Assembly: GCA_030263395.1 (NCBI GenBank)
Contig: SZOW01000005.1
Coordinates: forward strand, 1 to 64,000
Direction: 5' to 3'
Length of the DNA stretch: 64,000 nt
DNA from: QUBU01 sp014337915
Lineage (GTDB): Bacteria; Pseudomonadota; Gammaproteobacteria; Steroidobacterales; GCA-2729495
Shown here: positions 8,691-17,416 of the stretch, in pieces
Layout: the number at the start of each line of letters is the position of its first letter
Numbering within the stretch: position 1 is the first letter of the stretch
Made by a program: the position numbers and the translations under genes
Notes under the pieces: generated by a model
What the model saw: the letters and a program-made list of their open reading frames with translations, nothing else
What the model was told of the DNA's origin: nothing
The model's database searches: none

Positions 8691-9415
8691 AACCCGGTGC
8701 GCGCCTCGCCTGGATCAGGCCGGATGATCCACCGGATACCTTCCCAGACCCCAGCTGTGCCTTCGACCAGCCCAACGGACTGCTGGCCGCCGGCGGTGAC
8801 CTGTCGCCGGAACGGCTGCTGGCGGCCTATGGTCGCGGCATCTTTCCCTGGTACGGCGCCGGCGAACCGATCCTGTGGTGGTGCCCGGACCCACGCGCGG
8901 TGCTCCTGCCGCGGGAACTGCACGTCTCCCGGCGCCTGGCGCGCACCGCGCGCAGCGGCCGCTTCATGGTCTCAGTGGACCAGGCATTCAGTGACGTCAT
9001 CCACGCCTGCGCGGCGACCCGCGGCGAGGCCGCCACCTGGCTGACGCCGGAAATGATCGCCGCCTACTGCCGGCTGCACGAACTGGGCCTGGCCCATTCG
9101 GTGGAGTCCTGGTCGGCGGGACGGCTGGCCGGTGGCGTCTACGGCATCAGCCTCGGCAGCATCTTCTTCGGCGAGTCCATGGTGAGCCTGATGCCCGACG
9201 GGTCGAAGATCGCCCTGGTGAAGCTCGCGGCGCTGGCCGCCGATCTCGGCATCGGACTCATCGACTGCCAGGTGCCGAATCCGCATCTGCTGCGGCTCGG
9301 CGCCGTACTCATGCCACGCGAGGACTTCCTCGCGCAGGTCAGCTGCGGGACGCGCGAGCTGCCGCAGCGGCGGCTGCAGGCCGAACCCGCCGGTGCCGTT
9401 CCCTTGCGCCCATAG
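8687..9415 (+). CDS. aat: Leucyl/phenylalanyl-tRNA--protein transferase
   Basis: Transfers Leu or Phe from its tRNA to N-terminal Arg/Lys of proteins, creating N-degrons that ClpS delivers to ClpAP. 242 aa. Diagnostic stretches are GLLAAGGDLSPERLLAAYGR, GIFPWY, WWCPDPRAVL, the Y-G-I/FFGESMVS block and LGIGLIDCQVPNPHLLRLGA. It starts with GTG overlapping the previous stop (GTGA), so translation is coupled. The companion N-end-rule genes clpA and clpS lie 0.4-3 kb away, so the whole Leu/N-degron pathway is encoded together here. Confidence 0.96.
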   Translation: MKPGARLAWIRPDDPPDTFPDPSCAFDQPNGLLAAGGDLSPERLLAAYGRGIFPWYGAGEPILWWCPDPRAVLLPRELHVSRRLARTARSGRFMVSVDQAFSDVIHACAATRGEAATWLTPEMIAAYCRLHELGLAHSVESWSAGRLAGGVYGISLGSIFFGESMVSLMPDGSKIALVKLAALAADLGIGLIDCQVPNPHLLRLGAVLMPREDFLAQVSCGTRELPQRRLQAEPAGAVPLRP

Positions 9416-9460
9416 GCAAGTTCTTGCACAATCCGCCCGCCCCTGATACCGGAAGCCCCA

Positions 9461-9679
9461 ATGCCGAAAGAGGAAGCCCTCCAGCTGGATGGCGTCGTCA
9501 CCGAGACCCTGCCGAACACGACCTTCCGCGTGAAGCTCGACAACGGCCATGTGGTGACGGCACACATCTCGGGCAAGATGCGCAAGAACTACATCCGCAT
9601 CCTCACCGGCGACCGCGTCACCGTGGAGCTGACGCCCTACGACCTCAGCAAGGGCCGCATCACCTACCGCGAGCGCTGA
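9461..9679 (+). CDS. infA: Translation initiation factor IF-1
   Basis: 72-aa S1-like OB-fold protein that binds the 30S A site. The sequence is almost invariant for the family: LDGVVTETLPNTTFRVKLDN, then AHISGKMRKNYIRILTGD and TPYDLSKGRITYR. GGAAG at 9451-9455 is a well-spaced ribosome-binding site. It converges on clpA, with a large inverted repeat in the 90-bp gap. Confidence 0.98.
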   Translation: MPKEEALQLDGVVTETLPNTTFRVKLDNGHVVTAHISGKMRKNYIRILTGDRVTVELTPYDLSKGRITYRER

Positions 9680-9684
9680 GGATT

Positions 9685-9759
9685 ATTCGGGGGACAGTTT
9701 ACTCAACTGCCAGACGTGCAGGTCACAGGCCTGGCAGTTGAGTAAACTGTCCCCCGAAT
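9685..9759. repeat. 29-bp perfect inverted repeat (REP/MITE-like palindrome)
   Basis: Arms 9685-9713 and 9731-9759 are exact reverse complements of 29 bp, starting ATTCGGGGGACAGTTTACTC, around a 17-nt loop. The match continues with mismatches for a few bases outside. It lies between the convergent infA and clpA stops. The AT-containing GGGGACAGTTTACT core is unlike the local composition and resembles palindromic units that travel with REP-associated tyrosine transposases; that origin is my inference. It would also fold into a strong RNA hairpin in both directions and could act as a shared transcript end. No transposase gene is in the window. Confidence 0.8.
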
Positions 9760-9769
9760 TATTCCCGGA

Positions 9770-12049
9770 TTATCCAGGCTCGGCGAGGTGCGCCAGCTTC
9801 TTCGTGTTCGGCAATGACCTGAGGCCGAGCTTGCCGTCTTCATCCAGCACGATGCGCACGTGGCCACCGTTGGCCAGGTCACCGAACAGCAGGTGCTCGG
9901 CCAGCGGCCGCTTGATGTTCTCCTGGATGACGCGCGCCATGGGGCGCGCGCCCATGGCGGGGTCGTAGCCCTTCTCCGCCAGCCAGTCGCGCGCCTCCGG
10001 GTCGAGCTCCACCGTCACGTCGTTGCGTTCGAGGGCGGCCTCCAGTTCCATCACCATCTTGTCGACGACGCGCAGGATCGCCTCGCGGCCGAGCGGCTTG
10101 AACTGGATGATGGCATCGAGGCGGTTGCGGAACTCCGGCGAGAACAGCCGGGTCAGCGCCACCATGCCGTCGGTGGCGTGGTCCTGCCGGGTGAAGCCGA
10201 TGGAGGCCCGGCTCATCTCCTGGGCGCCGGCATTGGTGGTCATGACGATGATGACGTTGCGGAAATCCGCCTTGCGGCCGTTGTTGTCGGTCAGCGTTCC
10301 ATGGTCCATGACCTGCAGCAGCAGGTTGAACACCTCCGGATGCGCCTTCTCGATTTCATCGAGCAGCAGCACCGCGTGCGGATTCTTGCTGATGGCTTCG
10401 GTCAGCAGGCCGCCCTGGTCGAAACCGACGTAACCGGGCGGTGCGCCGATCAGCCGCGACACGGTGTGCCGCTCCATGTACTCCGACATGTCGAAGCGGA
10501 TCAGCTCGATGCCGAGGCAGTGCGCCAGCTGGCGGGTCACTTCGGTCTTGCCGACGCCCGTGGGGCCGGTGAACAGGAAGGCGCCCACCGGCTTCTCCGG
10601 CTCGCGCAGCCCCGAACGCGCCATCTTGATGGCCGATGCCAGCGCCTCGACAGCCTGGTCCTGGCCAAAGATGACGAGCTTGAGGTCGCGCTCGAGGTTT
10701 CGCAGCTGGTCACGGTCGGAGGCCGAGACGCTTTTGGGCGGAATGCGGGCGATGCGCGCCACCACCTTCTCGATCTGCCCCACGTCCACCACATTGCTGC
10801 GCGTCGCCTCGGGCTCCAGGCGCATGCTGGCGCCAGCCTCGTCGATGACATCGATCGCCTTGTCGGGCAGCTGCCGCTCGTTGATGTGCCGCGCCGACAG
10901 CTCCGCCGCGGACGACAGGGCCTCGTCGGTGTAGCGCACGCCGTGGTGCTCCTCGAAGCGCGAGCGCAGGCCCTTGAGGATCTCCACGGTCTCGGGTACC
11001 GAGGGCTCGGGCACGTCGATCTTCTGGAAGCGCCGCGCCAGCGCATGGTCCTTCTCGAAGATGTGCCGGTACTCGCGGTACGTGGTCGAACCGATGCAGC
11101 GCAGTTCGCCGTTGGCCAGCACCGGCTTGATGAGGTTCGAGGCGTCGAGCACGCCGCCCGAGGCGGCGCCCGCGCCGATCACCGTGTGGATCTCGTCGAT
11201 GAAGAGGATCGCACCCGGGTTCTTCTTCAGTTCGTTGATGACGGCCTTCAGGCGCTTCTCGAAGTCACCGCGGTACTTGGTGCCCGCGAGCAATGCGCCC
11301 ATGTCCAGGGCGTAGATGGTGCAGTCCTTGAGCACCGGCGGTACCTGGCCATCGACGATCATCTTCGCCAGACCCTCCGCCAGCGCGGTCTTGCCGACAC
11401 CCGCCTCGCCGACGTAGAGCGGATTGTTCTTGCGGCGGCGACAGAGCACCTGGATCGTGCGCTCCACCTCGGCCTGCCGGCCGATCAGCGGATCGATGCG
11501 GCCTTCCGCGGCGCGGCGGTTCAGGTTCGAGGCGTAGTTTTCCAGCGCGCTGCCGGAGGGATCTCCCTCGCCCTCCTCACCTTCGGGGCCACGGCTGCCG
11601 GTGCCGCGGCGCTCGCCGAATTTGGCAAGCCCGTGGGAGATGAAGTTGACCACGTCCAGGCGCGTGACATCGTGCAGCCCCAGCAGGTAGACCGCATGGG
11701 ACTGCTTCTCGCCGAAGATGGCGACCAGCACGTTCTCACCCTTCACTTCCTTCTTGCCGCTGGACTGCACGTGGAACACGGCCCGCTGCAGCACGCGCTG
11801 GAAGCCGAGGGTGGGCTGCACGTCCTGGTCACTCTCGCCCTTGAGCCGCGGCGTGGACTGGTCGGTGAACTCCTCGAGTTCGCGGCGCAGGCGCTCCATG
11901 TCGGCACCGCAGGACTTGAGGATCTCGGCCACTGCCGGAATATCGAGGATCGCCAGGAGCAGGTGCTCCACGGTCATGTATTCGTGGCGGTTCCTGCGGG
12001 CCTGCTGAAAGGCCTCATTCAGGCAGTATTCCAGTTCGCTGCTCAGCAT
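9770..12049 (-). CDS. clpA: ATP-dependent Clp protease ATP-binding subunit ClpA
   Basis: Hsp100 unfoldase that feeds ClpP and, with ClpS, degrades N-degron substrates. 759 aa, the usual ClpA length. An N-terminal Clp-N repeat domain (1-140) is followed by AAA-1 with Walker A GEAGVGKTA (214-222) and ILFIDEIHTV (281-290), then AAA-2 with GPTGVGKTE (495-503) and the GAPPGYVGF pore loop. A short acidic linker (about 150-170) joins the N-domain to AAA-1, and SRASIGFTRQ may be the ClpP-docking loop. clpS ends 7 bp upstream, so clpS-clpA form an operon. No clpP is in the window. Confidence 0.97.
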   Translation of the reverse strand: MLSSELEYCLNEAFQQARRNRHEYMTVEHLLLAILDIPAVAEILKSCGADMERLRRELEEFTDQSTPRLKGESDQDVQPTLGFQRVLQRAVFHVQSSGKKEVKGENVLVAIFGEKQSHAVYLLGLHDVTRLDVVNFISHGLAKFGERRGTGSRGPEGEEGEGDPSGSALENYASNLNRRAAEGRIDPLIGRQAEVERTIQVLCRRRKNNPLYVGEAGVGKTALAEGLAKMIVDGQVPPVLKDCTIYALDMGALLAGTKYRGDFEKRLKAVINELKKNPGAILFIDEIHTVIGAGAASGGVLDASNLIKPVLANGELRCIGSTTYREYRHIFEKDHALARRFQKIDVPEPSVPETVEILKGLRSRFEEHHGVRYTDEALSSAAELSARHINERQLPDKAIDVIDEAGASMRLEPEATRSNVVDVGQIEKVVARIARIPPKSVSASDRDQLRNLERDLKLVIFGQDQAVEALASAIKMARSGLREPEKPVGAFLFTGPTGVGKTEVTRQLAHCLGIELIRFDMSEYMERHTVSRLIGAPPGYVGFDQGGLLTEAISKNPHAVLLLDEIEKAHPEVFNLLLQVMDHGTLTDNNGRKADFRNVIIVMTTNAGAQEMSRASIGFTRQDHATDGMVALTRLFSPEFRNRLDAIIQFKPLGREAILRVVDKMVMELEAALERNDVTVELDPEARDWLAEKGYDPAMGARPMARVIQENIKRPLAEHLLFGDLANGGHVRIVLDEDGKLGLRSLPNTKKLAHLAEPG

Positions 12050-12056
12050 GCCTGCC

Positions 12057-12392
12057 TCACGTTTCCTCCAGCGTGCACAACAGCGGGTGCTGGTGCTGCT
12101 GGGCGTACGATGTTACCTGCGCCACCTTGGTCTCGGCGATCTCGTAAGTGAACACGCCACACACGCCCTTGCCCTTGGTGTGCACCTCGAGCATGACACG
12201 GGTCGCCTTCTGCCGGTCCATGGAAAAGATACGCTCGAGGATCTCCACCACGAACTCCATCGGCGTGTAGTCGTCGTTGATCAGGATCACCCGGAACAAC
12301 GGCGGCTTCTTGAGCTTCGGCCGCGCCTCCTCGATCGCCAGGCCACGGCCGTCTTCCGGGTGCCCGCCGGGTGGAGTGCCTTCACTGGCCAT
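12057..12392 (-). CDS. clpS: ATP-dependent Clp protease adaptor ClpS
   Basis: Adaptor that binds N-terminal Phe, Leu, Trp or Tyr and hands the protein to ClpA. I use the ATG at 12392 (111 aa), which gives a disordered N-terminal extension followed by the fold; longer readings upstream have no ClpS character. Conserved features are VILINDDYTPMEFVV (binding-pocket Asn-Asp and Met), MLEVHTKGKGVCGVFTYEIAETK and the C-terminal HPLLCTLEE. Seven bp separate it from clpA. Confidence 0.93.
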   Translation of the reverse strand: MASEGTPPGGHPEDGRGLAIEEARPKLKKPPLFRVILINDDYTPMEFVVEILERIFSMDRQKATRVMLEVHTKGKGVCGVFTYEIAETKVAQVTSYAQQHQHPLLCTLEET

Positions 12393-12749
12393 GACAGTGG
12401 TCCTGGACATCAACAACATGCACGACAGCCGCCATATTACCGCCGGGAAACCAGTCGTCGATGCACCTCCTGGCGGATGGGACGCAACAATATGTATACC
12501 ACCCTCCCGGCAGCGGGACCGTGCGGCATCGCACGGCAGATCGGCCGTTGCCGGTGGTTCACTGCAACCGGTGTGCCGCGAAGCCACCTGCTGATTTCGC
12601 GCCTGAAGTCCCGGCGCCATCCCGATGCCCTGCAACAGGAAATCCCGCGATTCACGGCCTTACCCCAAGCCCTTGATTATGCTAATTTGCGGTCTTCCGG
12701 ACACGGCCTGCCGGCCCGGTCCCTCCTGTTGGGTGCCTGTGGAGCGTCT
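12393..12749. other. Intergenic region between clpS and gspC
   Basis: A 357-bp divergent gap. It contains a 7-bp perfect hairpin, CCGTGCG/CGCACGG, at 12519-12536 with a GCAT loop, and an AT-rich stretch at 12670-12690 that may hold the gspC promoter. I see no convincing gene; open frames here have no start signals or family resemblance. Confidence 0.5.
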
Positions 12750-13769
12750 TTGAACCTCGCCGAAGTCATGCATCGGTGGAACGTGCAGAGCCCGGAAGCC
12801 CTGCTCGGCCGCGCCAGCGAGACACTGCCGTTCTGGGTCTCGCTGCTGCTGGTGATCGGCATCGGATATTACTGCGCGCGCCTTGCCTGGCTGCTGGTTC
12901 CCGGGCCAGCGCCGGCAGCCTGGACGCCGCCACCGTTGGCTGCGCCCACAGCCCAGGCTCCTGCCTCCGCCAGCGACGCCGGTGCCTATGCCGCCATCGC
13001 CTCAGCCCACCTGTTCGGCCAGGCCACGGCCGAGGCTGCACCCGGCCTCGACAGCGCCGCCAACGCACCGGAAACACAGCTGCAGCTGCAGCTGCGCGGC
13101 GCGGTCGCCGCCCTCGACGAGCGCTTTGCCCATGCCATCATTGCCGACAGCGCCGGCAACGAGAAGGTGTACTTCATCAAGGATCCAGTGCCCGGTGGCG
13201 CGGTGCTGCAGCAAGTCCAGGCCGACCGCGTGATCCTCAGCCGCGGTGGCGTACTCGAGGCGCTGCTGCTGCCGCGCGTTTCCGTGGGTGGTGGCGCCAG
13301 CGGCCCGCGCACTGCGGCGCCACAGCCGCTGGTCCGCCGGCCGACGCCGGCATCGATGCAGGAGGCCGTGACCCAGAATGCGGCGGCCATCACCGAGATC
13401 ATCCGGCCGCAGCCGTTCATGCCAAACGGCGAACTCAAGGGCTACCGCGTATACCCCGGCCGCAACCGCGAGCAGTTCGTGGCCCTGGGCCTGAAGCCTG
13501 GGGACCTCGTCACAGAAATCAACGGCATGGCCCTCAATAATCCCGCGCAGGCCATGGAGACCTTCCGTTCCCTGGCCAACACGACGCAGGTCACGGTGAC
13601 CATCGACCGCGATGGCCAGACCCAGACGCTGACGCTGGACTCCAGCCAGGTGGCAACGGCTGGCGAGGCGCCGGCGGCCGGGGCCGCGAATGCCGCCGCG
13701 GCGGGTCCTGCCGCCACCCCGGCGCCGACGGGCCAGTCCGATGCCGGCGCCGGCGCAGCAAGCCAGTAG
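12750..13769 (+). CDS. gspC: Type II secretion system protein C
   Basis: Inner-membrane clamp protein linking the T2SS platform to the secretin. A TTG start at 12750 (339 aa) has GGAG five bases upstream (12741-12744); an ATG six codons further on (12768) is the alternative. Seen: one N-terminal membrane segment (FWVSLLLVIGIGYYCARLAW), a Pro/Ala-rich linker, the homology region (LQLQLRGAVAAL through EALLLPRVSV) that contacts GspD, and a C-terminal PDZ domain (VYPGRNREQF, LGLKPGDLVTEINGM). The last 35 residues are Ala/Pro-rich. First gene of a gspC-D-E-F run. Confidence 0.9.
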   Translation: MNLAEVMHRWNVQSPEALLGRASETLPFWVSLLLVIGIGYYCARLAWLLVPGPAPAAWTPPPLAAPTAQAPASASDAGAYAAIASAHLFGQATAEAAPGLDSAANAPETQLQLQLRGAVAALDERFAHAIIADSAGNEKVYFIKDPVPGGAVLQQVQADRVILSRGGVLEALLLPRVSVGGGASGPRTAAPQPLVRRPTPASMQEAVTQNAAAITEIIRPQPFMPNGELKGYRVYPGRNREQFVALGLKPGDLVTEINGMALNNPAQAMETFRSLANTTQVTVTIDRDGQTQTLTLDSSQVATAGEAPAAGAANAAAAGPAATPAPTGQSDAGAGAASQ

Positions 13770-13782
13770 TGTGGAAGCACGC

Positions 13783-15858
13783 ATGCGCAGAGCTTCAGGG
13801 TCGACGCGGATGATGCAGCAGCTGATCACACTGCTCCTGTCGCTTGCGCTGGCCACTGGGCCGGTGGCCGCCCAGCAGGCGCAGGGCGCCATCACGCCCA
13901 ACTACAAGGACGCCGACATCCGCCAGGTCATCGAGGCCGTCGGTGCGGTGACCGGCAAGAACTTCGTGCTGGATCCGCGCGTCAAGGCGCAGGTGACCAT
14001 GCTGTCGTCGGCGCCGATGACGCCCGACGCCTTCTACGAAGCATTCCTCTCCATCCTCGCCGTCTACGGCTATATCGCCGTGCCCTCGGGAAACGTCGTG
14101 AAGATCCTGCCCGATGCCAACGCCCGGCAGGTTCCCGGTGCAGAAACCGGCGCAGGTGGCGGGCGCGATGCCGACGACATGGTCACGCGCATCCTGCCGG
14201 TACGAAACGTGGCCGCCGCGCAGCTGGTGCCGATCCTGCGGCCGCTGATTCCGCAGTACGGCCACCTGGCCGCGCACCCACAGTCCAACATGCTCATCAT
14301 TTCCGACCGTGCGGCCAACGTCGAACGCATGCAGCGCATCATCGAGCGCATCGATACCGAGAGCACCTCGGACATCGAGGTGATCCGGCTCGAGAATGCC
14401 TCGGCAGCCGAAGTGGTGCGGGTGATCACCACCCTCGGGCAGGGCGCCAAGACCGAGGGCGGCGCCGCACCGGCCGCAACCGTGGTGGCCGACGAGCGCA
14501 CCAACAGCGTGCTGGTCAGCGGTGACAAGACCGAACGGCTGCGCCTGCGCACGCTGGTGGCGCACCTCGACACGCCGCTGCAGGAAGGTGGCGACACCCG
14601 GGTGCGCTACCTGCGCTATGCCGAGGCCAAGGACCTGGCCACCAAGCTTCAGGCCCAGTACCAGAAGCAGGGTGGTGGCACCGCGCAGGCAGGGGCTAAT
14701 GCAGCGCCGCCCACCGAGCGCGGCGAAGTCAGCATCTGGGCCGATGAGTCCACCAACGCGCTCATCATCACCGCCCCGCCCAAGGTCATGAAGGCCATGA
14801 TGGCGGTGATCGACAAGGTCGACATCCGCCGCATGCAGGTCCTGGTGGAATCGCTGATCGTCGAGGTCAGCGCCGACAAGGCCTCGGAACTCGGCGTGAA
14901 CTGGGCCGTGGGCGACGCCGACCTGGAGAACATGGCCGGCGTCACCCGCTTCGACCTGCCGAACACCGGCGGCGGCGGCATCATCGGCCTGGCGGCCGCG
15001 GCCAAGAGCGGCGATACGGCCGCCATCGGTGCCGCCATCGGCAAGGGCCTGAACATGGCGGTGGGCCGGGTGCAGGATTCCGGCACCAGCTTCGCGGCAC
15101 TGATCAATGCCCTGGCGTCGGATGCCAACACCAACATCGTCGGTACGCCGGTCCTCGTGACCATGGACAACGAGGAAGCGGAGATCAAGGTGGGCCAGGA
15201 GGTGCCGTTCGTCACCGGCCAGTTCACCAACACCGGCGCCACCAGTGGCGGCACCAGCGTCAATCCCTTCCAGACCATCCAGCGCGAGCAGGTCGGCCTG
15301 ACCCTGAAGCTGACGCCGCAGATCAACGAGGGTGACGCGGTGCTGCTGAAGATCGAACAGGTGCTCTCGGCGCTGGCCGCCAACGTCCGTGGGGCCGCGG
15401 ACCTGGTCACCACCAACCGCTCCATCACTACCTCGGTGATCGTCGAGGACGGCGGCACGCTGGTGCTCGGCGGCCTGATCCAGGATGACCTCACCGAGCA
15501 GCAGCAGCGGGTGCCGCTCCTCGGCAGCATTCCCCTGCTCGGCCAGTTCTTCCGCGTGGACAGTACCACCAAGAAGAAGACCAACCTGATGGTGTTCATC
15601 AAGCCGACCATCCTGCGCGACGATGCCCAGGCGGCCTTCGAGACCAATGCGAAGTACAACTTCGTGCGCAATCAGCAACTCGCCCTGAACCCGGAAAAGG
15701 TGCGGCTGATGCCTGGAGAGACCCGGCCCATGATGCCGCCCATTGCACCGGCGGCCCCGCCAGCCCTGGACCTGCGCCAGCTGCGCCTCGATGCCCAGCA
15801 ACCCGCCAGCCCAGCCGCTCCCGACGCCAATGGCAACGCCGGCCAGCCAGCTCCCTGA
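13783..15858 (+). CDS. gspD: Type II secretion system secretin GspD
   Basis: Outer-membrane channel of the T2SS. The ATG at 13783 (691 aa) has GGAAG at 13773-13777, spaced five bases. A signal peptide (QLITLLLSLALATGPVAAQ) precedes N0 (PNYKDADIRQVIEAVGAVTG), three N1-N3 ring-building repeats (for example ILPVRNVAAAQLVPILRPL and VIRLENASAAEVVRVI), and the secretin C-domain with VGTPVLVTMDNEEAEIKVGQ and IVEDGGTLVLGGLIQD. The C-terminus ends in a Pro/Ala/Gln-rich tail of about 60 residues after FIKPTILRDD. No pilotin-type lipoprotein is nearby. Confidence 0.95.
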   Translation: MRRASGSTRMMQQLITLLLSLALATGPVAAQQAQGAITPNYKDADIRQVIEAVGAVTGKNFVLDPRVKAQVTMLSSAPMTPDAFYEAFLSILAVYGYIAVPSGNVVKILPDANARQVPGAETGAGGGRDADDMVTRILPVRNVAAAQLVPILRPLIPQYGHLAAHPQSNMLIISDRAANVERMQRIIERIDTESTSDIEVIRLENASAAEVVRVITTLGQGAKTEGGAAPAATVVADERTNSVLVSGDKTERLRLRTLVAHLDTPLQEGGDTRVRYLRYAEAKDLATKLQAQYQKQGGGTAQAGANAAPPTERGEVSIWADESTNALIITAPPKVMKAMMAVIDKVDIRRMQVLVESLIVEVSADKASELGVNWAVGDADLENMAGVTRFDLPNTGGGGIIGLAAAAKSGDTAAIGAAIGKGLNMAVGRVQDSGTSFAALINALASDANTNIVGTPVLVTMDNEEAEIKVGQEVPFVTGQFTNTGATSGGTSVNPFQTIQREQVGLTLKLTPQINEGDAVLLKIEQVLSALAANVRGAADLVTTNRSITTSVIVEDGGTLVLGGLIQDDLTEQQQRVPLLGSIPLLGQFFRVDSTTKKKTNLMVFIKPTILRDDAQAAFETNAKYNFVRNQQLALNPEKVRLMPGETRPMMPPIAPAAPPALDLRQLRLDAQQPASPAAPDANGNAGQPAP

Positions 15859-17386
15859 AGAGGTGACACTGGAGTTGCCGGCGGCCACGGCACCGGCCGC
15901 GTCCGCCGCAGCTGCCGCTGGCACCCGGCTCCTGCCCTTCCCCTTTGCCAAGCGCCATGGCGTCCTGGTCCTCGGCTGCGAGGGCGGCCGCGCGCAGGTC
16001 CTCGCCCGGCCCGGCACGCAGCCGCTGGCCATTGCCGAGGCCCGGCGCTACCTGGGCATGCCTCTGGAATTGCGGCTGGTGGGCAGCGAGGAATTCGACG
16101 CCCGTCTCCAGGAAACCTACGAGCGCGAGTCCAGCTCCACCATGCAGATGGTCGAGGGCCTGCGCGACGACACCGACCTGCTGCAGGTTGCACAGCAGCT
16201 GCCGGAGCCATCGGACCTGATGGAAAGCGACGACGACGCGCCCATCATCCGCCTCATCAACGCCGTGCTGACCTCGGCGGTGAAGGAAAACGCCTCGGAC
16301 ATCCATATCGAGCCCTACGAGAACCGGCTGGTAATCCGTTTCCGCGTCGACGGCGTGTTGCGCGAGGTGCTGCAGTCCCGGCGGGCGGTGGCGCCGCTGG
16401 TGGTCTCGCGCATCAAGGTCATGTCCCGGCTCGACATCGCCGAGAAGCGCCTGCCGCAGGACGGCCGCATCTCGCTGCGCGTGGCGGGCCGTGCCGTCGA
16501 TGTCCGCGTCTCCACGATGCCATCCGGCCACGGCGAGCGCGTGGTCCTGCGGCTGCTCGACAAGCATGCCGGGCGCATCGACCTCGACAACCTCGGCATG
16601 GACCCGGCGACCCAGGACACCATCGACGAGCTGATCCACAAGCCCCACGGCATCATCCTGGTCACCGGGCCCACGGGCTCCGGCAAGACCACCACGCTGT
16701 ACGCCGCACTCGAGCGCATCAACGACAACACGCGCAACATCATGACCGTGGAAGATCCCATCGAGTACTACATCGACGGCATCGGCCAGTCACAGGTCAA
16801 CACCAAGGTCGAGATGACCTTCGCTCGCGGGCTGCGCGCCATCCTCCGCCAGGATCCCGATGTGGTGATGGTCGGCGAGATCCGCGACCTCGAGACCGCG
16901 GAGATCGCCGTCCAGGCGAGCCTCACCGGCCACCTCGTGCTCTCCACCCTGCACACCAACACGGCCGTGGGCGCGGTGACCCGCCTGCGCGACATGGGCA
17001 TCGAGCCCTTCCTGCTCTCCTCGAGCCTGGTCGGCGTGCTGGCCCAGCGCCTGGTGCGCATGCTCGATCCGGATGCGCGCCAGCCCTACACCGCCTCGGA
17101 GTACGAGTGCCGGGTGCTCGGCGTCGACCCGGCGCAGCCGCCGACCCTTTACCGGCCACGCGATGACGTGCCGGGAAGCACGGGCTACAAGGGGCGCACC
17201 GGCATCTATGAGCTCGTCACCATCGACGATGAACTGCGCACCATGATCCACGACGGCTCGGGCGAGCACGAGCTCGAGCGCCACGCCCGCACCCGCAGCC
17301 CCAGCATCCGCGACGATGGCCTGAAGAAGGTCCTCGCCGGCGTGACCACGCTGGAGGAAGTGCTGCGGGTGACGCGCGCCAACTGA
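15830..17386 (+). CDS. gspE: Type II secretion system ATPase GspE
   Basis: Cytoplasmic secretion ATPase that drives pseudopilus assembly. The ATG at 15830 (518 aa) overlaps gspD by 29 bp; an ATG at 15791 is possible. N1E region about 30-100; catalytic domain with Walker A GPTGSGKTT (280-288), Asp box MTVEDPIEYY, Walker B VVMVGEIRD (345-353) and His box GHLVLSTLHTNT (368-379). The zinc-binding CM subdomain normally carries CxxC...CxxC; here the positions read LDPDARQPY and RPRDDVPGSTGY, so all four cysteines are missing although the surrounding sequence (LGVDPAQPPTLY, KGRTGIYEL) is kept. Followed by gspF. Confidence 0.93.
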   Translation: MATPASQLPEEVTLELPAATAPAASAAAAAGTRLLPFPFAKRHGVLVLGCEGGRAQVLARPGTQPLAIAEARRYLGMPLELRLVGSEEFDARLQETYERESSSTMQMVEGLRDDTDLLQVAQQLPEPSDLMESDDDAPIIRLINAVLTSAVKENASDIHIEPYENRLVIRFRVDGVLREVLQSRRAVAPLVVSRIKVMSRLDIAEKRLPQDGRISLRVAGRAVDVRVSTMPSGHGERVVLRLLDKHAGRIDLDNLGMDPATQDTIDELIHKPHGIILVTGPTGSGKTTTLYAALERINDNTRNIMTVEDPIEYYIDGIGQSQVNTKVEMTFARGLRAILRQDPDVVMVGEIRDLETAEIAVQASLTGHLVLSTLHTNTAVGAVTRLRDMGIEPFLLSSSLVGVLAQRLVRMLDPDARQPYTASEYECRVLGVDPAQPPTLYRPRDDVPGSTGYKGRTGIYELVTIDDELRTMIHDGSGEHELERHARTRSPSIRDDGLKKVLAGVTTLEEVLRVTRAN

Positions 17387-17416
17387 CCGCCGGGACAACC
17401 GCAGCGGCAACGGCCC

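Noticed and set aside
12393..12635. A longer ClpS with about 80 extra N-terminal residues
   Set aside because: The extension has no ClpS character, varies in composition, and would leave no room for the divergent promoter region.
13795..16032. A 745-codon minus-strand frame opposite gspD
   Set aside because: Shadow of a well-supported secretin gene.
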